From contig NZ_JASHKR010000019.1 in assembly GCF_030056815.1 (NCBI RefSeq), forward strand, positions 1 to 64,000: a DNA stretch of 64,000 nt, in the 5' to 3' direction. Position 1 is the first letter of the stretch, and the number at the start of each line of letters is the position of its first letter. The position numbers were made by a program, and so were the translations under genes. Of the stretch, positions 53,035 through 63,455 are shown one piece after another. The notes under the pieces are model-generated. The model saw only the letters and a list, made by a program, of their open reading frames with translations. It was not told where the DNA came from and did no database searches. The stretch is from Rhodococcus sp. IEGM 1379. GTDB taxonomy: Bacteria > Actinomycetota > Actinomycetes > Mycobacteriales > Mycobacteriaceae.

Positions 53035-54962
53035 GTAATCGACCGAGTTCTTCGCCCCCGATCGGCCCGCCCGGTGGTGGCGATCCCACCAAGAAGGCCA
53101 TGAACTTCGGGCCTTCGCTCAAGCGTCTGCTCTCGCGGCTCAGTCCCGACAAGCCGATCGTCGTCCTGATTTTCGTTTTGGTGACGATCAGCGTGGTGCT
53201 GACATCGATTGCTCCGAAGATATTGGGTAACGCCACGAACCTCATTTTCGACGGGATTGTCGGCAAGCAACTTCCTGCCGGAGTCAGCAAGGAGCAAGCG
53301 GTCGAGGGCCTACGTGCGGACGGTCAGGGCCAGTTCGCCGACATGGTGTCCGGCATGAACGTCGTACCCGGAACCGGAATCGACTTCGACGAAGTCGGCC
53401 GAGTGCTGATGATTGTGCTGCTGCTGTTCGTCTGTGCGGCGCTGTTCAGTTGGTTGCAGTCGTACCTGCTCAACATCGTGGTTCAGCGCACCGTTCGCCG
53501 GTTGCGTGAGGACGTCGAGCAGAAGATCCATCGTCTTCCGTTGCGGTACTTCGATACTCATGCTCGTGGTGATGTTCTCTCGCGCGTCACCAACGACATC
53601 GACAATGTTGCGCAGAGCATGCAGCAGACACTGAGCCAGCTGGTGATGTCGGTGATGACGGTGATCGGCATTCTTGTCATGATGGTGTTCATTTCCCCGA
53701 TCCTGGCCTTGATTGCAATCGCGACTGTTCCCTTGTCGATCATCGTGACGGCCGTGATCGCGAAGCGTTCGCAGAAACACTTCGTGGCGCAGTGGAAGAG
53801 CACCGGCGGCATCAACGCACAGGTCGAAGAAGCTTTCAGTGGCCATGAGCTGGTCAAGGTGTTCGGCCGTCAGAACGAGGTCGAAGAGCGCTTCCGTAAG
53901 CAGAACGAAGATCTTTACCAGTCGAGTTTCAAGGCGCAGTTCATTTCCGGTCTGGTCATGCCGGCCGTCATGTTCCTCGGCAACCTCAACTACGTTGCCA
54001 TCGCTGTTGTCGGCGGCATGCGTGTTGCTTCGGGAACCATGACGCTCGGTGATGTGCAGGCTTTCATCCAGTACTCACGCCAGTTCACTCAGCCTCTGAC
54101 ACAGATCGCTTCGATGACGAATCTGCTCCAGTCCGGTGTTGCGTCGGCCGAGCGGGTGTTTGCTCTCCTCGATCAGGAAGAGCAGTCCACCGATCCCACG
54201 GATGCTCAGTCGCCCGCAACGTCCACGGGCCGCGTGGCTTTCGAGAACGTCACGTTCAGCTACAAGCCCGAACAGCCTCTTATCGAGGACCTGTCGTTGG
54301 TCGCCGAGCCCGGTCAGATGGTCGCCATCGTCGGCCCCACCGGCGCCGGCAAGACCACGCTCGTCAATCTGATTCTTCGGTTCTACGAACTCAATTCGGG
54401 TCGAATCACTCTCGACGGTATCGACATCTCAAAGATGACCCGCGATGATCTGCGTTCGCGTATCGGTATGGTCCTTCAGGATGCCTGGCTGTTCGGCGGC
54501 ACCATTCGCGAGAACATCGCCTACGGCAAACCTGATGCCACCGAAGAGGAAATTCAGCGCGCCGCGCAGATGAGTTACGTCGACAAGTTCGTGCATTCCC
54601 TGCCCGAGGGATACGACACCGTCATCGACGAAGAGGGCAACAACATCAGTGCGGGTGAGAAGCAGCTCATCACCATCGCGCGTGCATTCATCTCGCAGCC
54701 GTCCATACTGATCCTCGACGAGGCCACCAGTTCCGTGGATACCCGTACCGAACTCCTGGTACAGAGTGCTACTGCCGTGCTGCGCAGTGACCGCACCAGT
54801 TTTGTTATTGCGCACCGTCTTTCGACAATTCGTGATGCAAACCTGATTGTCGTGATGGAGGACGGTCGGATCGTGGAGCAAGGCAGCCATGACGCGTTGC
54901 TCGCGTCGCGGGGTGCGTACTTCCGCCTGTACAACAGTCAGTTCGTGGGGGCGGAAATCTAG
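53031..54962 (+). CDS. ABC exporter half-transporter, catalytically complete partner
   Basis: A 643-residue permease-ATPase. A Pro/Gly-rich N-terminus (SSSPPIGPPGGGDPTKKAM), six membrane segments with an enlarged first external loop (GIVGKQLPAGVSKEQAVEGL and on to PGTGIDFDEVG), then Walker A GPTGAGKTT, GMVLQDAWLFGGT, signature ISAGEKQLITIARAF and Walker B ILILDEATSSVD with the catalytic Glu. ATG 53031 overlaps the first gene's stop; the frame upstream is not used. A 34-base stretch of this gene (54596-54629) reappears inverted in the GPP34 remnant just downstream. Confidence 0.92.
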   Translation: MSNRPSSSPPIGPPGGGDPTKKAMNFGPSLKRLLSRLSPDKPIVVLIFVLVTISVVLTSIAPKILGNATNLIFDGIVGKQLPAGVSKEQAVEGLRADGQGQFADMVSGMNVVPGTGIDFDEVGRVLMIVLLLFVCAALFSWLQSYLLNIVVQRTVRRLREDVEQKIHRLPLRYFDTHARGDVLSRVTNDIDNVAQSMQQTLSQLVMSVMTVIGILVMMVFISPILALIAIATVPLSIIVTAVIAKRSQKHFVAQWKSTGGINAQVEEAFSGHELVKVFGRQNEVEERFRKQNEDLYQSSFKAQFISGLVMPAVMFLGNLNYVAIAVVGGMRVASGTMTLGDVQAFIQYSRQFTQPLTQIASMTNLLQSGVASAERVFALLDQEEQSTDPTDAQSPATSTGRVAFENVTFSYKPEQPLIEDLSLVAEPGQMVAIVGPTGAGKTTLVNLILRFYELNSGRITLDGIDISKMTRDDLRSRIGMVLQDAWLFGGTIRENIAYGKPDATEEEIQRAAQMSYVDKFVHSLPEGYDTVIDEEGNNISAGEKQLITIARAFISQPSILILDEATSSVDTRTELLVQSATAVLRSDRTSFVIAHRLSTIRDANLIVVMEDGRIVEQGSHDALLASRGAYFRLYNSQFVGAEI

Positions 54963-54975
54963 TCGGACATTTACG

Positions 54976-55305
54976 GTGGCGAGCACGCTGATCGCTGAGG
55001 ATCTACTGTTGCTCGCCACCGACGACATCAGTGGGAAACTACTGCGCTCGTCGACATATGTCGACGCCGCACTGGGTGGTGCGCTGTTGGTCGATGACGG
55101 TGTCGTATCCCTCGGGCAGGGAAGGCACCGATCAGGCCGGTTTCAGCAGTCAATCGTCTGGCGAAAGGCACCCGCAAGGCGCTCTATGCGAGTTTGCAGG
55201 ACCGGGGGAGTCAATCCATCGCAGCAACTCCGGTCTCTACTACTGCGGCAATCGCTGCATCGCTTGGGGCATCGACTTCGCCAGGATCGTGACCAGGGAC
55301 TATGA
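54976..55305 (+). pseudogene. GPP34 (GOLPH3-like) family gene remnant, internally deleted and frameshifted
   Basis: From GTG 54976 the frame reads ASTLIAEDLLLLATDDISGK followed by LLRSSTYVDAALGGALLVD, the N-terminus of actinobacterial GPP34 proteins, which normally run to 200 residues or more. At 55090 this gives way to a 34-base inverted copy of the ABC exporter gene. Past it, another frame resumes from 55137 (RLAKGTRKALYASLQDRG, then an Ala/Ser/Thr-rich end stopping near 55278), plausibly the GPP34 C-terminus. About 100 residues of the middle are gone. GPP34 proteins bind phosphoinositide-like lipids in eukaryotes; the bacterial role is unknown. Confidence 0.75.
55090..55123 (-). repeat. 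34-nt inverted copy of ABC exporter sequence (from 54596-54629)
   Basis: Bases 55090-55123 are the exact reverse complement of 54596-54629 (34 of 34), followed after one mismatch by four more matching bases. The source lies in the coding region for SLPEGYDTVID of the second half-transporter. Confidence 0.97.
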
Positions 55306-55325
55306 AGATGTTCGTACAGCTGTGA

Positions 55326-57343
<2,018 letters not shown>

Positions 57344-57411
57344 GTCAGCAATCCAAGCACCTCAGGGTGCCTGGAGGCGAGTTGGCGACCGTCCAGTTGT
57401 CGAGAACACAC

Positions 57412-57452
57412 TGAAGGCCCGGCAGTTTCACGGGGAAACTGCCGGGCCTTCA
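57412..57452 (-). terminator. Strong hairpin downstream of the Pro-rich membrane protein gene
   Basis: An 18-bp perfect stem (57412-57429 with 57435-57452) around a 5-base loop, 16 bp past the stop of the minus-strand gene at 57468. No T-run follows, so it may be an intrinsic actinobacterial terminator without a U-tract or an mRNA-stabilising hairpin. Confidence 0.75.
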
Positions 57453-57467
57453 GGTGTGAAGAACGGA

Positions 57468-58451
57468 TCAGATGGCAGCGACGAACCGGCCGGTGAGGAC
57501 GCGGTACGCGTAGGTCGACGCGATCAACGAGATCGGTAGGGTCACGAGCAATCCGACGAGCAACAGGATTGCTCCGACGATGTTGATGCCGATCAGTGCC
57601 AGCGCCAGAAGGAGCAGTGGCCCCACGTTCTTAGATGTGAGGGCAAAGCTGGACTTGATGCCGCTGATTGCATCCTGATTCTGATCGACCACAAATGTGA
57701 GCGTGTAGTACGTCAGGAAGATGACGACCAGGCCGGGGATGACACACAGGACCAGGCCGATTCCCGACGCGATACTGATGATCACGCTGGCGAGAACAAT
57801 TGCTCCGACATTCGTGAGCTGGACGAACGAACCGAATACGGGCTTGTTGCCGTCGACCTCGTGCAAGGCTCCACGAATGAAGGCCGCCTGAATGAGAAAG
57901 CCGACGATTGCCGAGACGAGGCTGCCTATGAGAGCGAGAGCCGAAATTTCGCCAGGACTGGAAGCACTGCCGAAGACGAGTTGGATAAGGCCGCTGATGA
58001 CGACTGCGGCCAGTGTCACTCCGATCCACACCAGAGCATTGTTCTTGAACCGCTCCCAGCCGTAGGTCAGTGCCGCGCCTACAGAAAGTTGGGGCCCGAA
58101 TCCTGCGCCGTAGTTGTTCGCAGGCGGCGGCGGAAAGTTACCGCCCTGGGGCGGTGGCGGGTATCCACCAGGCGGCGGGTAGTTCCCCGGAGGGGGCGGG
58201 TTTCCACCAGGCGGCGGGTAATTGCCTTGCGGCGGCGGATAGTTTCCACCAGGCGGCGGGTAGTTCCCGGGAGGGGGCGGGTAGTTCCCGGGCGGCGGGC
58301 CTGCGGGTGGCTGAAATCCGCCACCCGGAGGGGGAGTTACCGGCGGCGGGTAACTACCAGGCGGCGGTGTTTGAGGCCGACTGTAGGGATCTTGTGGTGG
58401 TTGCTTTCCCTCGTCTGGATTTTTGTTGGGGTCGTACCCGCCGGTCGTCAT
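57468..58451 (-). CDS. Integral membrane protein with Pro/Gly-repeat N-terminus
   Basis: A 327-residue protein. Residues about 15-115 are repeats of the kind PPPGNYPPPPGNYPPPGG, a flexible cytoplasmic arm. From about 125 there are six or so membrane segments (LVWIGVTLAAVVISGLIQLV, IVLASVIISIASGIGLVLCV, GPLLLLALALIGINIVGAIL). The overall plan resembles glycerophosphodiester-phosphodiesterase-membrane-domain-like proteins of actinobacteria, with no enzymatic part. FKNNALVWIGV and ISGIKSSFALTSKNVGPLLL are typical. Function unknown. Confidence 0.8.
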   Translation of the reverse strand: MTTGGYDPNKNPDEGKQPPQDPYSRPQTPPPGSYPPPVTPPPGGGFQPPAGPPPGNYPPPPGNYPPPGGNYPPPQGNYPPPGGNPPPPGNYPPPGGYPPPPQGGNFPPPPANNYGAGFGPQLSVGAALTYGWERFKNNALVWIGVTLAAVVISGLIQLVFGSASSPGEISALALIGSLVSAIVGFLIQAAFIRGALHEVDGNKPVFGSFVQLTNVGAIVLASVIISIASGIGLVLCVIPGLVVIFLTYYTLTFVVDQNQDAISGIKSSFALTSKNVGPLLLLALALIGINIVGAILLLVGLLVTLPISLIASTYAYRVLTGRFVAAI

Positions 58452-58579
58452 TGTTTCCCCTCATCGTGAAAGCTCGCTCGAGTTTGACAGTAGATATGAC
58501 ACTAACTGTTGTAGCGCGCAGATGTGGACGGCATTTGCGCGCCAGACGCCGGATGTCGTCGGTGGTTTAGGCTGCGTCC

Positions 58580-59197
58580 ATGACGAGTTCCGGGGGCAAC
58601 GGCGAGAATTCTCCAGATGATTACCTGGCAAAACCTGGATACGGCGAGGTTCCGAGCCTTCCGGCGGAGGGAGTCGGACATTCGTCGGAAATAACGGAGT
58701 CATATTGGGAGATTCCGGGATATTCAGCTGCCACTGAGCAGTATCCGGGCTATCCGCCGCCGACGTATACCCCGGCATCAGATCATCCTGTCCCGTTCCC
58801 GCCACCAGCCCAGTATCAACAGCCGGCGCAGTATCAACAGCCGGCGCAGTATCAACAGCCGGCGCAATTTCAACGGCCGGCCCAGTACCAACAACCAGTT
58901 CCCTATCAGCAGCCGATGCAATACGGAGCTTTCGGCCAATACGGCGGAGGCTATGCGCCGCCGGTGGGGACTAATGGCCTGGCGATTGCAGCGCTGGTGA
59001 CGTCGATCGTGGGAGGGTGCACCTACGGGCTCGGGTCGGTTATCGGAATCATTCTGGGTATTGTTGCACTCGGCCAGATAAAGAGCACTGGTCAGCAGGG
59101 GCGCGGTTTGGCAATCGCTGGTATCGCTATCGGTGCCGCGATGATCGCAGTATTGGTGGCTTTCCTTATTATTTTTCTGGTAGTCGGTTCCGGTTAG
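58580..59197 (+). CDS. DUF4190 membrane protein with Gln/Pro-repeat N-terminus
   Basis: A 205-residue protein. After an acidic start come PAQYQQ-type repeats (residues about 75-110, five near-copies), then a DUF4190 region with two membrane segments: TNGLAIAALVTSIVGGCTYG, then LGIVALGQIKSTGQQGRGLA followed by IAGIAIGAAMIAVLVAFLII. It is divergent from the Pro-rich membrane protein gene, so the pair share a 128-bp promoter region. Function unknown; the repeats may bind other envelope-associated proteins. Confidence 0.85.
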   Translation: MTSSGGNGENSPDDYLAKPGYGEVPSLPAEGVGHSSEITESYWEIPGYSAATEQYPGYPPPTYTPASDHPVPFPPPAQYQQPAQYQQPAQYQQPAQFQRPAQYQQPVPYQQPMQYGAFGQYGGGYAPPVGTNGLAIAALVTSIVGGCTYGLGSVIGIILGIVALGQIKSTGQQGRGLAIAGIAIGAAMIAVLVAFLIIFLVVGSG

Positions 59198-59213
59198 CTG
59201 CGAGTTTCTGCAC

Positions 59214-59993
59214 TTACATAGCTGTGATGTGTGCGTCCGTCGGAAGTGGTTTCCCGAAGTAGTAGCCTTGCCCGGTATTGTATCCAGCACGAACCACGGC
59301 ATCAGCTTGATCAGCGGTTTCGATGCCCTCGGCGATGGATTCCATCCCCAGTTTTTTAGCGATTTCGGCGATGGATTCCATGACGATGAACGCTCGCTCG
59401 CGGGGGTGATTCGATTCGCTGAGCGCCCATGTCAAGGTCTGGTCGACTTTGAGAATGTCGATTGGTAGCTCCGACAGTGCAGCAAACGAGGCGAATCCAG
59501 CTCCGAAATCGTCGAGCGCAATGCGAATGCCCTCGTCGTGGAGAGTGTGCAGAGTGGCGGCAGCCCCTCGGCCTACGACGCCGAGTTCGGTGACTTCCAC
59601 GATGAATTTATCGTGAGGTGTATCGGATCTACGCAGGGTGTCGAGTATTTCGCGCGCCGCATTCTTTGTGGACAGTTGTCGAGGTGAAAAATTGACGGCG
59701 ATATTCAAGGCGTCGTCCCAGCCTGCGATTTGTGCGCAGATAAGGTCGAGTGCCTGTAAGCCGATCGGGATAATTAAACCGGACAATTCGGCAGATCTCA
59801 TGAAGTCTTGTGGCTCGATCAATCCTCGGAGTGGATGTCTCCACCGGAGGAGTGCTTCGTAACCGGTGATAACCGAGGATTTCAGGCTTACCTGGGGTTG
59901 GTACAAAACCTCGAATTGATGGTCGTCGAGTGCCTCGCGAAGCTCGCGAACCATGCGGATTTCCTTTTCGTCCTGTTCCCGTTCCTGCCGCAC
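59214..59993 (-). CDS. Stand-alone EAL-domain cyclic-di-GMP phosphodiesterase
   Basis: A 259-residue protein that is all EAL domain: LYQPQVSLKSSVITGYEALL with the EAL signature, then RWRHPLRGLIEPQDF, NFSPRQLS, EVTELGV, ALDDFGAGFASFAAL, LKVDQTL, and AEGIETADQADAVV. The metal-binding residues look complete, so activity is likely. It has no sensor or GGDEF part; the roughly 25 residues before the domain are highly charged. The start may be ATG 59993 or a nearby in-frame codon. Regulation is unknown. Confidence 0.9.
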   Translation of the reverse strand: MRQEREQDEKEIRMVRELREALDDHQFEVLYQPQVSLKSSVITGYEALLRWRHPLRGLIEPQDFMRSAELSGLIIPIGLQALDLICAQIAGWDDALNIAVNFSPRQLSTKNAAREILDTLRRSDTPHDKFIVEVTELGVVGRGAAATLHTLHDEGIRIALDDFGAGFASFAALSELPIDILKVDQTLTWALSESNHPRERAFIVMESIAEIAKKLGMESIAEGIETADQADAVVRAGYNTGQGYYFGKPLPTDAHITAM

Positions 59994-60152
59994 TGCAGCG
60001 CAGTGCGGTTGTCCCCAGCGGGTGCGTGGTCATTCGAGGGTTTGGCCCTCGGTTGTAACCTGCCCAGGACTGCATGTCCTGTGTGCCTTCACTTATGTCG
60101 AAGGTACTTCACTAAACGGAAATTGCCAATGATTAGCTGTTATTTCCGTCAG

Positions 60153-61076
60153 TTACGGCAACTCGGGTGGGTCTACGGGATCATCGACCGTCACGATCCA
60201 CGGTTCGTGCGGAATTTTCTGTGCATCGAACCGTTCGGCTAATTGCATTGGTGTGATTAGTTCTCCGGGTTCGGCCAATCCGATGCTCGACGCAATCATT
60301 GTCAGCACCTCGTCGGAACTGCGGCCGAGTGCGCGTTGATCGGAGAGTGTGACCGCACCGTCCCGCTTTGCCAGGCGCTTGCCGGCGGTGTTCAGGGCGA
60401 GAGGAACGTGAGCGTAAACCGGCGGCGTGATTTCGAGGAGCGTCGCCAAATACGCCTGGCGTGGGGCGGAACTCAACAGGTCGTCTCCGCGTACAACTTG
60501 GTCGATGTTCTGGGCGCCGTCGTCGACGACGACGGCCAGGTTGTATGCGGGGACTCCGTCGCCGCGAAGCAGGACGACGTCGTCAACGGCACCGGTGACG
60601 TTGCCCCGCAGTGTGTCTGTGACCGTGAACGAATCGGTATCGGACCGTAACCGAAGGGCAGAGTTTCGGCCGGTCGCGAGTTTTTCGGCTTGCTCGGAGA
60701 CCGAGAGATTCCGGCACGTTCCCGGGTACGCCCCGTCGGGAGCGTGAGGCGCAGACGGTGCTTGCAGGATTTCCTTGCGAGTGCAGAAACAGGGGTACGT
60801 GAGTCCCCGACCGCTCAGTGTCTCGATGGCTTCCGCATACAGCGGCAGTCGATCCGATTGTTTGACGACCTCGCCGTCCCACCCCAGACCGAGAGCGCGG
60901 AGGTCGTCGAGTTGACGGTCCATGGCACCGGGCCGGACTCGGTCCAGATCTTCGACACGAATGAGGAACTCGCGGCCGGTGGTGCGGGCAAACAGCCAGG
61001 CCAGGAGGGCGGTGCGCAGGTTTCCCACATGCAGATCACCGGAAGGGCTCGGTGCAAAACGTCCTGCTCCCACCAC
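60153..61076 (-). CDS. gluQ: Glutamyl-Q tRNA(Asp) synthetase
   Basis: A 307-residue class I synthetase fragment that glutamylates queuosine on tRNA-Asp. It has the HIGH-like GRFAPSPSGDLHVGN, LIRVEDLDRVRPGA, zinc-type cysteines in YPCFCTRKEILQ and YPGTCR, VVRGDDLLSSAPRQAYL, and the KMSKS-like GKRLAKRDGAVTL. It lacks the anticodon-binding domain of GluRS, as expected for YadB. GTG start at 61076, 1 bp from the TetR stop upstream. Together with tgt and yhhQ it points to queuosine-modified tRNA in this organism. Confidence 0.93.
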   Translation of the reverse strand: MVGAGRFAPSPSGDLHVGNLRTALLAWLFARTTGREFLIRVEDLDRVRPGAMDRQLDDLRALGLGWDGEVVKQSDRLPLYAEAIETLSGRGLTYPCFCTRKEILQAPSAPHAPDGAYPGTCRNLSVSEQAEKLATGRNSALRLRSDTDSFTVTDTLRGNVTGAVDDVVLLRGDGVPAYNLAVVVDDGAQNIDQVVRGDDLLSSAPRQAYLATLLEITPPVYAHVPLALNTAGKRLAKRDGAVTLSDQRALGRSSDEVLTMIASSIGLAEPGELITPMQLAERFDAQKIPHEPWIVTVDDPVDPPELP

Positions 61077-61077
61077 G

Positions 61078-61677
61078 TCAGTCGGCCAATCCGGTCGACA
61101 CCTCGGCGTCGTGAAGGGTGAGGCGGATCTGACTTTCGAGGGCGTACTCGAGATAGTGCGCGGGATACAGGTCGGGATTGCCTATCGCATCGAGTGCCAA
61201 TCCGTTGACGGTCGCAAGGAGAAGCGCCGCTCGCGTTTCGGCTTCGGGCAGAGCGACCTGGATCAGAACGGCAGAAATGCCGGTGCGGACGGTGAACAGT
61301 GCGGTTCGCCGAATTTCTGCCAACGGTGCACTGGTCGCCGCCCGCACGGCAAAGGCGGCCAGGACGTGTGCTTCGCGGGTGCGCTGCTCGTCCAGGGGGA
61401 GTAGCTGTGACAAAGCGTGGAACAGTGCGACCTGCGGGGAGGTGCCCGGCGCAGATTCAGTGAGACGATTCAGCATTCGCTCGGTCAAGGTGCGTAGCGC
61501 GAACGTCAACATCTGTTCCTTGGTCGAGAAGTGATGTTGGACGGCCCCAATCGACACCTCAGCGCGCTTCGCGACCTCTCGGACGCTGGCATTTTCGAGC
61601 CCTGATTCGGCGGCAATGTCAAAAAGTGCCGCGGCCAGTAAATCCGGGTTCGTAGCTGATTTTCGACCTTCGCGCAT
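61078..61677 (-). CDS. TetR-family transcriptional regulator
   Basis: A 199-residue regulator with HTH GLENASVREVAKRAEVSIGA followed by VQHHFSTKEQMLTFALRTL. The C-terminal domain is a helical TetR_C type (ALSQLLPLDEQRTREAHVLA). It is followed by gluQ after one base, so the two may be co-transcribed, an odd pairing. No operator was recognised. Possible targets include the TIGR03086 gene upstream on the same strand. Confidence 0.9.
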   Translation of the reverse strand: MREGRKSATNPDLLAAALFDIAAESGLENASVREVAKRAEVSIGAVQHHFSTKEQMLTFALRTLTERMLNRLTESAPGTSPQVALFHALSQLLPLDEQRTREAHVLAAFAVRAATSAPLAEIRRTALFTVRTGISAVLIQVALPEAETRAALLLATVNGLALDAIGNPDLYPAHYLEYALESQIRLTLHDAEVSTGLAD

Positions 61678-61727
61678 GCTTGGACATTACAGGCGTATTG
61701 AAACAATCTGCACGTCAGGGGTGTTTT

Positions 61728-62288
61728 TCAGACGGCGCGGCCGAGATATGCGATAAGTCGGGTTGCTTTGTCCACGTCGCCGGAAACCGGCATCTCGGGG
61801 CCGCAGACGCCGTCCATTCGGATCGAATCGCCAAGGTTGTTAGCGATCTGCGACGCCCATTCCACGTCGTTGTCCGGAATCGACGTGTCGGTACCGGTTG
61901 CGACGGCGAGATCCCATCCGTGAACGACCAGATCGAAACACAGGAAACCTTCGACGGTGGCTCCGAGATTGGTTCGGCCGAAATGACCGTCGTACTCGAG
62001 GTTCGCCTGGGCCGGATCGTCGAGGATGGCCTGCATCGAATCGCGCACTGTAGCCCACGCGGCGGCCGGGTTTTCGTCGACGGACGGACCCGACGCCAGT
62101 TCGAGGCCGACGACCTTGACCATGTCGCGTTCACTGTCGATCACATGCCGCAGTACATCCCGCGCGGTCCAGCCGTCGCACGGAGAATTGTTGTCCCAGT
62201 TCTGCTCGGGTACTGCGGCGATCCGCTGGGTGAAATTGGCGGCCAGATTTCGGTAGCGCTGGGCGGGGGAGATATCAGCGGAAGTCAT
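61728..62288 (-). CDS. TIGR03086 / DinB-like metal-binding protein
   Basis: A 186-residue four-helix protein of the mycothiol-dependent maleylpyruvate isomerase-like superfamily. The metal histidines are probably in VLRHVIDSERDMV and DLVVHGWDLAVATG; PCDGWTARDVLRHV is the family hallmark. Members use or detoxify mycothiol conjugates in actinobacteria. It lies 50 bp upstream of the TetR gene on the same strand. Substrate unknown. Confidence 0.85.
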   Translation of the reverse strand: MTSADISPAQRYRNLAANFTQRIAAVPEQNWDNNSPCDGWTARDVLRHVIDSERDMVKVVGLELASGPSVDENPAAAWATVRDSMQAILDDPAQANLEYDGHFGRTNLGATVEGFLCFDLVVHGWDLAVATGTDTSIPDNDVEWASQIANNLGDSIRMDGVCGPEMPVSGDVDKATRLIAYLGRAV

Positions 62289-62416
62289 GGAGCTGATTCT
62301 TCAGGATCCGGTGCGAATCGGGATTGTTTCCTTCGAGGTATCTTCCGAGCTGCTAGTTTGTCGGCAGTGCTTAACAAAACTTGTCTGTGACCCAGACCTT
62401 CCGTAGTGATCGTGCG

Positions 62417-62477
62417 CCGCGCCTACGCGCGGTGGTGATTCCGTGTGCCCCGAGAGGGAACCCGATAGCGGGTTCCC
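62417..62477. other. Pair of tetraloop hairpins in the 228-bp gap before the pentapeptide-repeat gene
   Basis: CCGCGC-CTAC-GCGCGG (62417-62432) and GGGAACCCG-ATAG-CGGGTTCCC (62456-62477) form two compact hairpins with four-base loops, 23 bases apart. They lie 40-100 bp ahead of the TTG start. They could be a transcribed leader structure or a dispersed palindromic element. Confidence 0.5.
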
Positions 62478-62516
62478 GCCTCCCGTCCTGCATACAAATC
62501 GCTACTGGGAGCTCAC

Positions 62517-63380
62517 TTGATCATCTCGTCTACACCCACGTCCATACCGTCATCGCTGCGTCGCGAGGATCTGCGCGCCGACTGCGGGAGTTGTTTCGCT
62601 TTGTGCTGCACTGCCTTCGGATTTTCACGATCGGTAGATTTTGCCGAAGACAAGCCGGCAGGCTCGCCATGTCGGCATCTTACGTCGACGTTCTCCTGCA
62701 CCGTCCATGAAGGACTGCGTCCCCGCGGTTTTCGCGGTTGTACGGTCTTCGATTGCTTCGGCGCGGGTCAGGTCGTATCGCAGCGATTGTTCTCGGGTGT
62801 CAGCTGGCGCGAACGGCCGGATACACAACAGGACATGTTCGCGGCTTTCAAGATCGTGAAGCAGTTGCACGAGATGCTGTGGTATCTGGCCGAGGCCCGC
62901 GAACGCGCCTACGCTCCGGAGGCTGCACACGAAGCTCGTGAACTCGAATCAGCAATTGCCGCAGTGACTCACGGCAGTCTCGCCGAACTGTTTTCGGTAG
63001 ACGTCGGTGCACTGCACGGCGCGGTCAGAACAGTTCTGATGGACGTCAGTGAGGAAGTTCGGGCTTCCTACTTCGCTGAAGCCGGCCATCTGGACCCGAG
63101 CTTCACACCGGCGGCGGATCTTGCCGGGGCTGATCTGCGGGCACGCAGATTGTGTGGGGCGGACCTGCGCGGCGCCTGCCTGATTGCCGCGGATCTGCGG
63201 GAAAGTGATCTCGCTGCGGTAGACCTACTCGGCGCGGATCTGCGTGATGCACGGTTGGAGGGCGCGGATCTCTCAGCCGCGTTGTACATCACCCAGCCTC
63301 AGATCAACGCAGCCCGGGGTAATAGCAAAACACGTTTGCCGGCAAGCGTTTCCGCTCCCTCGCATTGGTTCGATAACTAG
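62517..63380 (+). CDS. Pentapeptide-repeat protein with N-terminal cysteine cluster
   Basis: A 287-residue protein. Residues about 20-90 hold eight or more cysteines (ADCGSCFALCCTAF, SPCRHL, FSCTVHE, GCTVFDCFGAGQ), reminiscent of YkgJ-type metal-binding clusters. A helical middle follows, then pentapeptide repeats from about residue 200 (ADLAGADLRARRLCGADLRG through LLGADLRDARLEGADLSA). The start is TTG 62517, backed by GGGAG six bases upstream; no in-frame ATG/GTG lies near. It ends before a 17-bp-stem hairpin. Function unknown; some pentapeptide proteins mimic DNA on gyrase. Confidence 0.8.
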   Translation: MIISSTPTSIPSSLRREDLRADCGSCFALCCTAFGFSRSVDFAEDKPAGSPCRHLTSTFSCTVHEGLRPRGFRGCTVFDCFGAGQVVSQRLFSGVSWRERPDTQQDMFAAFKIVKQLHEMLWYLAEARERAYAPEAAHEARELESAIAAVTHGSLAELFSVDVGALHGAVRTVLMDVSEEVRASYFAEAGHLDPSFTPAADLAGADLRARRLCGADLRGACLIAADLRESDLAAVDLLGADLRDARLEGADLSAALYITQPQINAARGNSKTRLPASVSAPSHWFDN

Positions 63381-63389
63381 CGAAGCGAG

Positions 63390-63428
63390 CCCCGCATCCT
63401 GGGCGAGAATATCGCCCAGGATGCGGGG
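63390..63428. terminator. Bidirectional hairpin between convergent genes
   Basis: A perfect 17-bp stem (63390-63406 with 63412-63428) and 5-base loop lies between the pentapeptide-repeat gene and the response-regulator gene. No T-run is present on either side. Confidence 0.8.
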
Positions 63429-63455
63429 ACCCGGCGGTGTCCTACAGGGCGGTGC

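Noticed and set aside
57468-58451. Collagen-like or secreted structural protein
   Set aside because: The Pro/Gly repeats lack the strict Gly-X-Y period and are followed by six membrane segments, so it is a membrane protein with a flexible arm.
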